From contig WIUZ02000004.1 in the NCBI GenBank assembly GCA_015956445.1, positions 434,001-498,000 of the forward strand: a stretch of DNA of 64,000 nucleotides, given 5' to 3'. Positions 13,001 through 24,554 of this stretch are shown in pieces. The notes under the pieces are model-generated. The model was not told the origin of the DNA. It saw only the letters and a program-made list of their open reading frames with translations, and searched no databases. The translations under genes were made by a program, and so were the position numbers. This DNA is from Thelephora terrestris (Eukaryota > Basidiomycota > Agaricomycetes > Thelephorales > Thelephoraceae). Each line of letters opens with the position of its first letter. Within the stretch, counting starts at the first letter, position 1.

Positions 13001-14851
13001 CCCTACTCAACTTTCGAGTGAACAAGGTATTTGGAATTCCATCCGAAGGGGTCTGGACGCAGTGCTTCCCTCCCAATACGGTTAGATCGGTCCGGTGACT
13101 TCTGATCGCCATCAAGCGTCTATTAGAAGCCTACCAACCCTGGTGCTCATTCATACCGGCGCCTATGGCCCACTAACCGCGGACAGTTGGGTTTTTCGCA
13201 TGGTCCCTTGCTGCGTGTATCACCTATAACGCCCTCGCTCGCCGTTGTATAAATTAGGTCCGAGTGCCCCTCCCGAGTACGGATGACCCGCACACCAACG
13301 GCGTCGAGCACCCACCGACCATCCTGCAGGGTAGGTCCCGGCGCGCCCATTCATTATTGCCTTCCACGTGCGTGCCGTTTGTATTGTAATCTACTCAAAC
13401 CACTCTGGAAACAAGACTGACCGGATTGCTATGCTTCTTGGAAGACTGTCCTCGAGATCTGTGTAACCCAATTTACGGCGTGGTTGGAGGATGCCGCGCA
13501 TCGCTGGAATTCAACCCAAGAACCTTCCCTGCACAGAGCAGCTGATGCATGCACATGCCCGTGTTGATGTTCTCCGGCATTCTCTCACCTCCCCTCTCCC
13601 ACGTAGGGCGTCCGGCATGCTAGCATTTCCGCGGACGGGACTGCCGAGACACCCAAGACCGAGAGTTCTAGTTGGTTTCAGTGTCCCGTGAACGACTAAC
13701 GTTCTCATCGGACTTGATGTGCGTGATTCACCAGAGGCCGATGCCCAGGATCCCCATCATTCGTTGTGTAAAGGCGCCCCTCAAAGTTCCGCACTTTCAA
13801 CGGCTTCTTTCACCAACAGCCAGACATCACATTTGTGTCGACACCGGTTAGCGGCGCATCCCGATACCGCCGGCACGTCATCCGGAGGGGTTTCTTTGGC
13901 TTTGACTGCCGAAAATTCGCCGCCAGTCCAGTCCGTTTTTCCCAACCGCCGCATAAGTACCATTTTTGGTCCTCAGGCTCCCCCTCGCCCGCTTAAACCA
14001 TCCCTGGCATCCGGCTAAAGTCCCCCTATCACAACTCCTGAGGTCCAAGCCGCGTCTCGGGCGGAAACAAACATATCCCACGGCACCTTGAAATATAATC
14101 GCGAACGGATTTTTATCCCTCGCCATGTTCGTGGTTTTGCATCCGAGGAACCATTTCCCCGGGCCCGACCCGGAGGATCACACTGGTTAGTTGGTTTTTG
14201 AATTTTTGATCATTTGAAAGGCCTGATCTACACACGCTTCTAGGCCGTGCGCTCTCCGCAAACATTTGTGTAGCGTATATTCTGGAAACACAGAAAAACA
14301 TGAATCGTGGATCGCTGTCGACACTCAGGGTGGCGGAGTCGGACAATTCAAGTAGTCAACGTGCAAGCACGGACCTTGCTGTCGGCAGTCGGTGCTTCTC
14401 TATTAGGTGAAGACCGTGACAAACGTAGACGATGGCAAGCCGTGGATCGAGGTTAGCCACATGCTTTTAGCGTGGCTGGGAAATTTCTGAAATTCGATAT
14501 TCCGCTGGTGATTTCCTCCACTGCCAGGCTACGTTCAGCAAGCAACGGAGAGGACCAATATTTCCTTACCACAGTGCTTCATCTCGAATGAAATCAAACA
14601 AACCTTACTAATCCTACTCCCCAGAAACCCGTTCCACGAGTCTATCCAAGCTTCCGAGATCTGCGACGTTTCCATGGTTTGGTTTCCAACCACACCGAGC
14701 CCCGCTCTAGGCTTGGGGACAAACAGTGCACCTGCTGACTCCATGCACATCAACCCCATCACAATCTAAGAGCAAAAATGCGACCATCAGACAAGCACAG
14801 CACGTTCTGTTACCGAGAGCGAAATTTTCTGCGTGAGGTAAATCGAGAGTA

Positions 14852-15330
14852 TCATTGGGTGTATGCTTGCGGACCGCGCCGAGATTGCACGACGACCATG
14901 AACGTTTCATCGATGGTGCGTATCCGGGCATAAAGGTTCTGGAGCGAAATCTCAGCAAGGACGATGAACGGTTGTCCTTTGTCACGAACTTGACGACGAC
15001 CGTCTGGAAAAAATTTCCAGATGACCGTGGCCGCGGCGTCACCTTTAGCTCGCTCTTCACCTTCCTTGATGCCATCCTCATCGATTGGTTCACCTTGGCG
15101 TTCCATTCTGGAAATGAACTCAGGGTGAACCTCCCCGTTCCATTGGGCACAGACGGATCGTTGTAGGATTCGGGCCATATGACTCTGGCTGGTGGGACTT
15201 CCTCAGTGCTTCTTCTGCGGACCTTTACAAATTGCGAACCCTCCTCGAGAATCTGATCAACGCCGTGAACACACGCGCCACGCGGAGGACATCACCTGCA
15301 GCGTGGGTCCATACACGGAGGTTCAGGGAG
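14852..15330 (-). pseudogene. Possible relic of a protein-coding gene
   Basis: On the minus strand a coding-like stretch reads through EEVPPARVIWPESYNDP, then, after a one-base frame change near 15147, CAQWNGEVHPEFISRMERQ, ERAKGDAAATVIWKFFPDG and SLQNLYARIRTIDETF. Composition and regular charge spacing look like real protein, but I do not recognise the family and no clean splice sites join the upstream pieces (to about 15810). It may be a decayed gene, or an intact gene whose exons I cannot assemble. Confidence 0.3.
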
Positions 15331-16181
15331 AACAGTTCGTTGAAGGCGGTCAAAACCGTCGTCGACACGGCAGGGCGATCACCGGCATGGCAAACAGGAC
15401 AGCTGGGAAGTCGGACCACCCCAGAAACCTTTGATGCTGTTCGATGCGTCTCAGTGAAGTAGTGGAGGCGGGATGTCTGGAAAACGGTACCTTCCCATGT
15501 CCGGTGTTCACAACGCCCAGACCATGTTCGTTCCTAAATCTGGAAATCAGAGAACCGAAGCCCTCTTCGGACCAGATTGTACCTGAGCTGGTCGGTGCGG
15601 TTGGTGGTTGTTCTCTCGAGAAGTCCCTCGAGGATGGGATAGAGAGTCCATTCTCCGTAGCCCTCGCACTCAAAAAATTGGCAGCCTTCTCGACCATTCC
15701 CTGTTCAAGGGATCGCACTTGTCGAATCGACCTAGCTTTGTAGAATTTGCTCGCGCTGCAGGGGATGGACAGGTGCAAGGGATTGGAGCGAAGAGAACGC
15801 CAACTTGACGCCAACTTTCCATGTGCCTTCGGTTACCATCCGGATCTTACAGTATTTCCACATGTCCATGACTGGACAATGATTGATGACCCGCTAGCTT
15901 AATTGCTGGAGTGCAGACCAACAGGCAGACACTCGCTTTCTTCAGGAACGACCATAATGTCGATCCACCCGTCTGGTTTTTGTGGTTCTTCAGGAGACTG
16001 GCGTCTCACCGACGGATAAAGCGGGAGCTCATGGTGCTCTCTTCTCTTCGTGATCCATTCGCACGTCTCTTGCGAGGAGTCCCGAATCACAACTTCGTAG
16101 GAGGAATTCGATGCTTATAAAGCTGGTGAGGGTGGGCGCTGGCACTGGCAAAAATCCGACGCATTGAATTCAGTGAACTTT

Positions 16182-16321
16182 AACTGGAATTACCAGTTCA
16201 GCCGGAAAATGACTCAACTAGCCTGGAAATCTCGTTGGGTGCGGGCCACTGAACATGCGCGCTTGACTCAGGAAAGGCGATATAAATCGACTTGATCTCA
16301 GTCGATTTTGGCAACTGAGAT
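16182..16321. repeat. Cluster of short inverted repeats
   Basis: Three perfect inverted repeats occur: AACTGG/CCAGTT (16182-16187, 16193-16198), AAATCGACT/AGTCGATTT (16284-16292, 16300-16308) and ATCTCAGT/ACTGAGAT (16295-16302, 16314-16321). The last two overlap, so a transcript could fold into only one of two competing hairpins. No gene is adjacent. Confidence 0.5.
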
Positions 16322-18468
16322 TCAGTAGGTGTATTTTTTTACAGTGATATGGGGCACTGATGAACGGCTTGCCTTATAGAGAGTGGCGGACTCCAAATGA
16401 CTGGAGTACTTAATACGGGTAGGCACTTTGGAGCAGCTCAAGGAGGGTGGCGCAACGGGCATCACCGGCCGGGGTCGTTGGAAGGGTGGGGAAATGCAAC
16501 AAGGTAATGCGTGGACATGACTGGCGTCGATAGTATTGGCCAGATTGGCACAAATATCGAGCGGAAAACAGGGAAAGTCGGATGGCTGGACTGTTGTTGT
16601 GCCTCTTGTACCTCTGCTCCCGCAGTTTTTCTGGACCAGGTTCCCAAAAAAGCCTCGTGCCCAAGGCCACACCAAATTACCGAGGAGCCGATTATGGATT
16701 CGAGCGTGAGGTAGTGGAGACAACGATGGATTTATGTAGACTTAGGTTCGCATGGGGAAGCTACCCACGCCTCCTGCCGCTTGGAGAAATGATCCTCACA
16801 TGAGGAAATCTACTATTTTCTAGCTCTCCGATATCCTAAACATCCCCTTCAGAAATTAAACACTCTTCTCGAAGTGAGGGTAGCCCAGGTCCGACTAGAA
16901 GGCGCCCACGCTCCGCAGCAGCCTGGAGGCATTGCTCCCTGTCCAGTGTCCTGGTGGACAGGGAGAATGCGCAGACATTTGTTCTGACCCAATTCAACCC
17001 AGTCACCACACCTTTGGGCATCATCTATCTATCTCTCGAGCTGCTTTACTGTTCATGGGCGGAGGCATGTCTGTGTACCAATTCGAACACTCCGACTAAG
17101 GTAATTGACGAGATGTGGAGGAGACCCTGGGTCCAATGAGGCTTTGGGGTCCAAAAACGCGGATTCTCGGTTGCCGTGCGGCCATTTTTGCCAACCGCCC
17201 ACAGGTTCACGTTCAGCGCTTCAGCCTCGGCGCTGGCGCTCTGACTTTCGTTTCGAAAATGGGGGAGCCATGATGTCGGTCGCGTCAGTGACAGGTTAGC
17301 TGGTCGAATATTCTAGATGTAGGCCCTTCGTGGGTTAGGCTGGTGCGGACGCAGTCTTCGGCCTCTCGGACTTTAATTCGGTGGCATCTAGGCGCTCGTT
17401 GGAGGTGGTGGGCCAAACACGATCACGCGACCCTCAACCGGGTTCTGCTAACAAGCGCCAAACTGGATGTGGTATGAACCCCGGCTTTGGCCCATCCAGG
17501 TACGTCGAAGCGTCTGATTGAATCTCCCTCACGCTAAGACGGGTCTCCTCGTGGCGAGAGTGTACGGAAGTCGCCTTCTCAGCTCTTTGTTGAAGCCATC
17601 AGGATCCGGTTAGGGTGCCAGATATCGACACTGAGAAAGCACAACTCGTGCCAAGCTTTGTCACCGCATCTCGACTGTGCTCAGAGTGGGTTTTCCTGGT
17701 TTCGTTTCAGTTTCAGTTTCAATCCCAGTCGCCTCTTGCTGAATATCTTGACAGTTCGTAGCCGCGTCGAGAATCTCTTTGAACCGGCCCCCGCCCGGTC
17801 TCGTTTCAATTTCAATGTTCCTGCGGCGTTTGCGAGGCCGACACTGCCTGCTGAGTCCGTAAGCTCAGGCTTTTCCCCCGCTCTTGGGATTGGCAGGAAG
17901 AATGCACCTTTTCATGCCGCCGCTCCTCCAGACTCCAGAGTCACTGGGATTTCCTGCACAGGATTGCGCGAATGTATTTTGCTTCTCCGGTCTTGCCGAG
18001 CGGGCGCACAACGCCGTGTTCCAGTGGAACGTAATGCGTTTAGCAAAATCGGGGTGGCCACGTTCCCTCAACATTATTTTTGTCACAACCTGCCAAGTAT
18101 GATCAAGCTATCCTCCTGGCTAGATCAAGCTCGCCACAAGGGCAGAACGGTTCTTTGCCTCTCCTTCTCGTGGTTCGTGCAGCCGAGCGTTCGAACAGGC
18201 GATTGATCCGACGCTTATGGCTACTTTTCCATGTTCCACACTGGTAGCACAGAGAAATTCTACATGCACTCGTCTGCGGGATCCAGCCGCTCGATCATGT
18301 CATTCAATACCCAATACACAATGGTAGCGACGCGCGGTCTGCCGGTTGAGCAGTCGAGCTTTCAATTGCGGATGTGTAGCATACGGGACTTGTGAGTTGC
18401 CTTGCGCCGATTGTGTTCTGCGGCAAATTGACCGATTTCCGCCTCACGAGTCACTGGTTCGGATTCTA

Positions 18469-18495
18469 CCCCCCCCCCCCCCCCCCCCCCCCCCC
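18469..18495 (+). repeat. Homopolymer run C27
   Basis: Twenty-seven consecutive cytosines in the gene-poor tract. Runs of this length are unstable in replication and error-prone in sequencing. Confidence 0.9.
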
Positions 18496-19631
18496 GAAAA
18501 TGTGTGATTGTTGCCCTACTCTATCACACCTCTCCCCCCACCATATTATTGATCATCCCGCAACTGTGCTACTCGAGTTGTACCCATGAGAAATGCTGGG
18601 TCGGCGACCATTCACTGGTAACTTCGACCTCGGCGATGCACTGATGCTGTCATCCTGCTCCGCTTGCATTGCCACAACCTCACCAGAGGACTTGTTCCAC
18701 GAGCCATGCAGCCACAACGCCGTTCCGGAAGGCCTGAGGGACCGTCATCTGTGACGGTAGCGCAATCGACTTTGGGCATGTCATATGGATATTAGGGTAA
18801 GGGCATCACAAAATTTCCGCCCGGAACAGGTTGAGGTCTAGATGGCTGACTCAGGGAGATTTTGCGCCCATTTTTAGTCCCAGGCCCCTGGCGGAGGTGA
18901 CACGTGGTACCTGGCAACCAATTTCGATACAGACAACGATATACATCCATTCGACCCACGGAATTCATCGACATCGGGAACCGTTCCTTCACTGTTCATC
19001 TACACTAAATACCTCCGCTGTAGGCATGCAAACGAGCGTCGGCGCCATGTCTTTCCTTCTTGATCAAGTGCACAGGCTTATGCAAACGAGAGACGGTCGT
19101 CTCTACAATCAATCTCAACAGGTTGAAAATAGTCGATCTTCGAAGGATTGTCATTTTGCAATCGCGGGAAATCCTTCATGCAAGTAGCGCGTTCAGTGCG
19201 GATTGTAAGCCCTTTTCCCTTTTACGTCCACCATCCAAGCTGCCGAACATCCGGTCCCGGTTGCGAAGGCTACAGTGATGGGGATGGTGGATTCCTGCCA
19301 TTGAACTTCAAAATCAGGCAGGGGAACCTTCCGGTAAGGCTCAATGGTGAGCACAGGCTCGTGTAGAATGATCATTGATTCATTGAGTTGCTCAAATTCA
19401 ATCCATATTGTTCGGGCGTATAAGGATGTGGATGGATGGTCTGACCTTTTGCTATCTATCCCATCTACCGTTCTCTTTCTTACCTTCTTCTCTTCTCCAC
19501 TCAGACGTTGGCTTGACTGCCTTATATTTACTCGGTCTCCTCGGTTCGATACCAGGCATCCTTTTTCACGCCCTCCACACGCCATCCAACACAATCGTCC
19601 TCTCGGTCACTCAAGCTAAAGCCAAAGAAAA

Positions 19632-20504
19632 ATGGTCGCCATCCCCACACTCGTGGCCACGATTGCCGGAACGTTCTGTTCGTCGTTCCCCGGATTGTGC
19701 ACTCAACCTGGAGGCTGCGATCTCTCTGGCATCTCCATGCCTCTTTCTCCCGACCAGCAGACAGCCCTTGGGCTCCCTACCACCCCACTTGCTGCTATAG
19801 GGCTGGGTTTTGGTGTTCAAAATTATACCTGTTCTGCGGACAACGTGTTTGTGTGCGTATTTTCTGAATGCTGTGTACTCCTGGGATTGATCGGCATGCG
19901 ACAGTTCTACCGGAGCTGTCGGCGAGGTTTTCGACATATCTTGCCTGGCAAGCTCCAACAGCTCGCTCTTGTCCACCATTCACGACGACCTGTTCAGCTT
20001 CTGGTACAGTTCTGAGACCGGAAACGTCACCGTCCAACAACTGATCGAAACCCTCCCAAACACCGTCGTTTCAAACGCGATCCTTGGCCAACACTATTTC
20101 ATCGACAACGGGGCCGGAGGTATCTCTCCTGTCTGGGACTCCCGGGCGATTCCACAGTTCCAGGGGGTTGCTGACGCGGTGTTCGTCGGAAATGTTGTGG
20201 CGAACACACCGGATGCGAACCCGACCGAGAACGTCTCGTGGTTGCATCTTGTAAAAGTCAGCGGTAACCTTGCCGATGAAGTCTATAGGGCATTCACTGC
20301 AGGCGGGATTCCGCCGTCCACCGTACGTTCTTTTCAACCGATTGATATCTCACTGGGCGCTTTGGCGCACGGTCCCGTGGATGATCGTATTTACACTTTT
20401 CCTTTGTCTAGTGTGTTAGCGGCACAACCCAAGATATATCCGTCAAATACGTTTCTCAGTATTGGTTCTTTGGAGGTTCCTTGGGGTTGGGTTCCCCTTG
20501 TTAG
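19632..20504 (+). CDS. Secreted DUF3455 protein
   Basis: Three exons (19632-19852, 19905-20322, 20412-20504) give 243 residues. A weak N-terminal signal peptide (MVAIPTLVATIAGTFCSSFP) is followed by the DUF3455 landmarks GFGVQNYTCS, STGAVGEVFDISCL, GQHYFI, VSWLHLVKVSGNLADEVYR, GGIPPSTC and the closing SVKYVSQYWFFGG. Introns are 52 and 89 nt. Four cysteines (NYTCS, ISCL, STC and C-terminal GSPC) could form disulfides. The family is sometimes labelled malate dehydrogenase-like in fungal annotations, but no activity is established. It is probably extracellular or wall-associated. Confidence 0.85.
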
Positions 20505-20890
20505 CGATCTTCGCGTGCTTCGTTTGGGATGCTCTTATTCTTCTCCTTCCCACCCTCCGACGGCCAGGCGCAGATATTCGAAGGGACTGAATGGGTCCTG
20601 GTGTTCTCAAGCATCGGTTATTGATAACTTACTTTTCCTGATCACCTGTTGGCATCACAGATCAAACACGTTCATTGCGACCGAAACTTTGCCATTCTTT
20701 CGACTTGTCGATATGTCCGTGATATAGTACACAAATGATTCTGATTATGGGCGGGTTGCGCTCAAGTCCCTTTGGTCTTGTGCATCGTCTCTCGTACTTG
20801 AGTGGAACTCTTGCTCACATCCGAGTCGGAGAGGGGGCGGCCACCGAGCTCTATGTAAAGATATAGATAAGGGCGCAGAACTGATAAGAC
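20505..20890. other. Intergenic, no gene seen
   Basis: 386 bases between two convergent genes. No coding signal and no obvious repeat. It probably holds both 3' untranslated regions. Confidence 0.45.
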
Positions 20891-22048
20891 TCATGAGAGA
20901 ATGAGGACGGTCGTACTATAAATGGATTCTTGTTGTTCCTCTCTCTTGCTCTTCAGCCCAGCATAGTATAGTCCGGCAATCGCAAGCGTGGCAGCGCTTA
21001 CAACTGTGAATGCCTGATCAGATGATTCGTTATTGGCAAGTCAGGTGTTCGAGGTGAATGAGCGGAACGTGCCATGCTCCTTGATTTGGGGCTTGTAGAC
21101 ATTTCTTTGCGAAAGTTGGTCATTCAGAGAGTGCTGGTGATCACTTGGGTGGTTAAGGTGAAGGTATAGTGGTGAAACGTGACGTCAATCGGTGACCACT
21201 GCAGAAGCGGAGCCCCGCAGTTTGTATAGGGTGAGTAATAATAATATTTATGCGTGTGTACATGCGGGTGTGTGCGATAGAGAAGTACGAATACAGATGG
21301 GATATCGGGTTCGAGACTTTAATTGTCGTGGAAAAGTGGGTGACTTGGGAGAACGTGTTGGACTTGTGGCCCAGAACCGGGTGCACTCTGGACTATAAAA
21401 ACCGAATGTACCTTGACGGAAGATAAGGAAGGACCGGTGGTGGTCATCTTGGTCCTAACGACAGCCTTTTTCGTGCCGGATGAATCATCGATGAGCGGAG
21501 ATGACTGGTATTCCAACTCGGTAGCGCCAATTCGGACCCTCGTCCAATCCTGGCGCGAAGTCAGGGGAACGTCGACCAGCGGCATGTGAGCCGATTGCGC
21601 TTGGGATGGTGATCGGAATCTGTATCTCAACGCGACCGCGTCCGCTGATGGACGCTCTGCGATAGTGAAGTCGAGTCCAACGCAGGGGGAGGCGAAGGGA
21701 CCTGCGCCATCAAAGGTGACTATTGGAGATGGCTTGACCGATAGTCCGTCGGTGTTGGTCACTTGGCATTTAGGTTGTAACCCGACGACTGCGGAGGTTT
21801 TGGGCATTGAGGTGATGGTGGCCATACCTCGAGATGCGGTAGGGGGCTTGTCAGAAGGGGAGGCTGCTCGTGGGCCATGTTAGCAGGTGGCGATATCTCC
21901 GGTAGTCGAACTAGTTCTTACAACTGAAGGAGCGAGAAGGGACTTGTGGACGGTTTGGGGCATCATTGGGTTTGGTATCTGAGACGGAGAGTCTCCGGGC
22001 ATGCTTCAAGCTGACCTGGGCGCGTCGAACGAGGACAGGGGAGGACAT
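20891..22048 (-). CDS. Uncharacterised protein, probable mitochondrial membrane protein
   Basis: Exon 1 (22048-21922) starts MSSPVLVRRAQVSLKHARR and is Arg/Ser rich without acids, like a mitochondrial targeting peptide. A 58-nt intron containing a CTAAC branch-like motif leads to a second open frame ending with a stop at 21319. Further downstream, in another frame, lies NVYKPQIKEHGTFRSFTSN and then AFTVVSAATLAIAGLYYAG followed by LKSKREEQQ. That is a single membrane span with a basic tail, ending at TGA 20891. I infer that these are later exons of the same gene. Their connection is unresolved because an in-frame TGA separates the two C-terminal pieces. No family is recognised. If the later exons are not joined, the gene ends at 21319. 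Confidence 0.45.
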
Positions 22049-22177
22049 GATGGGGGGTGGATGAGGAACATGGGAGAACAACTCCGCTATTTATGCAAGG
22101 GTCGATAAAGTTGATAAGTTACCCAGTTCGGTGGCAATCGATTGATCGGCGCACATCGCTTTCTGTTCTGTTCCTCT
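22049..22177. promoter_or_regulatory. Shared head-to-head promoter
   Basis: Only 129 bases separate the start codons of the minus-strand uncharacterised gene and cyclin C, so the two must share promoter DNA. No clear TATA box. Confidence 0.55.
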
Positions 22178-23656
22178 ATGGCCGCCGACTTTTGGTCCAG
22201 TTCTCATCAGTAAGTGTACCCTCTGCCCCCTCCAGAACAATTTCTGATGTCCTTTGAAAAGTAAGCGATGGATCGTAGACCGCGCAGCCCTCAAGCAAGC
22301 AAGAGCAGAGGACATGCGTTACGTTAAAGACCCCTTGTTCTTCGACCTCTTCAACATATTTACTGGGAACCGTGCGGCTGTTTTCCACTTCCCTCGCGGA
22401 ACGCCGATGCTGACGCAACCTCAGTGATAGCACGCATATGCAAGAAACTGGGGTTTCGCCAGCGCGTCACAGCGACTGCGTCAGTCTTCTTCCGTCGGTT
22501 CTATCTCAAAAATTCATACTGCGAGACGGACCCTTTCATCGTCATCGCTGCGTGTTGTTATGTTGCCGCAAAGGCCGAAGAGTTCCCCGTCCACATCAAG
22601 ACGGTAATAAATGAATCTCGTTCTGCTTTTAGCAGTAAGCCAACTACTTCTATCCCATCACATGAATGCCTTGAGGCTAATCTTTTGTTGGCCATCAAGG
22701 GCTAGGCGTCAAGAACTTCCCAACGGATAATTCCAAGCTCGCAGAGATGGAGTTCTATCTAGTCAGCGACCTCGAATGCGACTTTGTCGTGTTCCACCCG
22801 TACCGCACTCTCATGGCCATCTGCGGAAAAGAAGGGGGCAAAGGCTCCGACCAGGAGGCTGGTGAACATGGGTTCGGCGTGAATGATGGTCCTCGCTACT
22901 GGGGCACAGGGGAAGGAAAGTTACTCCTGCAGGAGAGCGCGTTCCAAAACGTTTGGTAAGCCTCGTTATCCCATATTACCATATGTCAATTCACTCGCGT
23001 GCTCCTGTAACAGGCTTATCATCAACGATCTTTATCGAACCGAACTATGCCTGATATACCCTCCCCACCTCATCGCAATTGGTGCATTAATGGTCACCTT
23101 GGCCTATCATACGAGCATGAAGCCTATTATCCAGCAGGCACACAACGAGCGAACGCCTAGCAATTCAAACAAGCTCCAATCATCTCCTCAACCGCGAAGA
23201 TCCGGTCGGACCGGTCATAGTGAAAAGGAAAAGGAGAAAGAAAAGGACAAGAAGCCACCTCAAGATGTCATCGGCTTTCTCGCCGGTCTGAATGTGTCGA
23301 TGTCCGCAGTCGGAACCGTTGTTCAGGAGATCCTCTCCTTTTACACTTTATGGGACCTGTTCACCGACGAGAAAAACCAGGACACGTTCAAGTCAGCACA
23401 ACCTTCGACATCGAATCTCCTCTCTCGTGGCACAGCAGGTGTCAAGCGCGACGCCTCTGGAAACCCAATCCAAGAGACCCTCCCTCCGGCTCCCATTGAT
23501 TTTGCCAACGAGCCACCTCGCGAACCTGTTTCCGCTGCTTCAATCCTCCAAGCCTTCGTCAAGATGCGGGAAGCGCGAATGGCGGATCTGGCTAACCAAA
23601 GGCCTCCCCCTGTCAATAAGATGTTGGAGAAGACGCAGAACATGAATATTGACTGA
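22178..23656 (+). CDS. SSN8: Cyclin C, Mediator kinase-module subunit
   Basis: Five exons (22178-22209, 22262-22371, 22425-22634, 22700-22955, 23014-23656) give 416 residues. The start MAADFWSSSHHKRWIVDR and the cyclin-box core RQRVTATASVFFRRFYLKN, YVAAKAEEFPVHIK and DLECDFVVFHPYRTL are diagnostic of cyclin C (yeast Ssn8/Srb11). With Cdk8/Srb10 it forms the Mediator kinase module, which controls RNA polymerase II transcription in the nucleus. The protein is longer than the animal form because of a Gly/Glu-rich insert after the first cyclin fold (KEGGKGSDQEAGEHG) and a Lys-rich linker (EKEKEKEKDKKP) in the second. It ends 31 bases from the convergent GNAT gene. Confidence 0.94.
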
Positions 23657-23687
23657 TAGTCCTATCCATCTATATCCTTCGACTATC

Positions 23688-24554
23688 CTAGCGTGGTCTC
23701 ATCAGCTCTCCAACCTTCTCCCGAGTGCCATCCTCCCAATCATCCCAACACAACCCCAATACGGCTGTATGCCTCCCTAAGCCTGTCCTACGAGGATCTC
23801 CCTCTCGCGGTAGCTTTTCCACAGTATTCGGTTTTCCGACCGCTGCCGGGACGATTCGTTCCCACCTCTTCACCCCCTCGTGTTGAAAGCCCATCCTCAG
23901 TGCCGTCTTGATTGACGCCTCGTTCTGCGCGTTCGCTAGCCATTGGACGCGCCGTAATCCCAATCCTCCGTTCTCCGGCAACTCCAGGCAATATTGTAGC
24001 AACAGTCCGACCATGTTGGATGTGAGATGTGTCCGCTGGTATCTTGGGAACGCGACCACAAATCCGATTTCGACGGAGAGGTTCACAGGGGAGGCGTCCA
24101 AAAGTCCGATGATTCCTGCTGGGGTGGGGTTGGACTCGAAGACTTTGTCATACGCGGCAAAGACGACGAAGGCACGATCTGGTACAATCCTCTGCTCGAA
24201 GATGGGACCAATGACTTCCTCCTTAGACTCGAAGTGACCGAATGGGAGGTACTTGTAAATTTCTGGGTGGTCCTTGGTATTCTCCCAGTACCAGTCACCG
24301 TGGATCGCGGGCTACATGTATGAAATCCAAAACGTGTATTATGATGTATCCGGGATAGGATGTGCAGGTCCATTCGTAGGTTGAATTCAAGTTCATACCA
24401 GTGAAGATGGCCGTTATCGGTCGATCGTTTTTTCATCAATACGCAGGCATTGGCGTTGATCTTTGGGACGTACGTTGAAGGGTGTGAGCTTAATCCAATC
24501 ATTTTCCAGATCTTTGACCGGAAAACAGAAGTTTGGGTCGAACGTGTTCGTCAT
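23688..24554 (-). CDS. GNAT-family N-acetyltransferase
   Basis: Exons 24554-24474 and 24311-23688 give 234 residues. The join LTPFN/PAIHGDWYWEN is clean, and the intron is about 162 nt, longer than most here. The fold signature is visible: HGDWYWENTKDHPEIYKYLP, an AGIIGLLDASPVNLSVEIGF strand, and RVQWLANAQNEASIKTALR followed by MGFQHEGVKRWERI, the usual N-x2-S then G-F/R pattern of ribosomal-protein-like acetyltransferases. Fungal relatives are annotated only as GNAT or RimJ-like. The substrate is unknown, and no signal peptide is present. The leader about 46-70 bases upstream of the ATG contains a run of 25 cytosines on the coding strand. Confidence 0.85.

Larger units (their letters stand above)
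9593..19631. other. Gene-poor tract of about 10 kb
   Basis: Unlike the flanks, this stretch has only short overlapping open frames on both strands, several starting from non-ATG codons, with no recognisable domain and no run of exons that splice into a family. CpG is not depleted, so there is no sign of repeat-induced mutation. No terminal repeats, reverse transcriptase, transposase or helicase motifs were seen. It contains a possible gene relic (14852-15330), a G-rich tract (10025-10061), inverted repeats (16182-16321), a TATATATA motif near 10739 and a C27 run (18469-18495). Confidence 0.6.

Noticed and set aside
17658-18206. 182-codon plus-strand frame
   Set aside because: Begins in a TTTCAG repeat and has irregular composition with no family resemblance. 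Judged chance.
9593-19631. Mating-type locus
   Set aside because: No homeodomain, STE3 receptor, short CaaX pheromone gene, MIP or beta-fg flanking gene is present.
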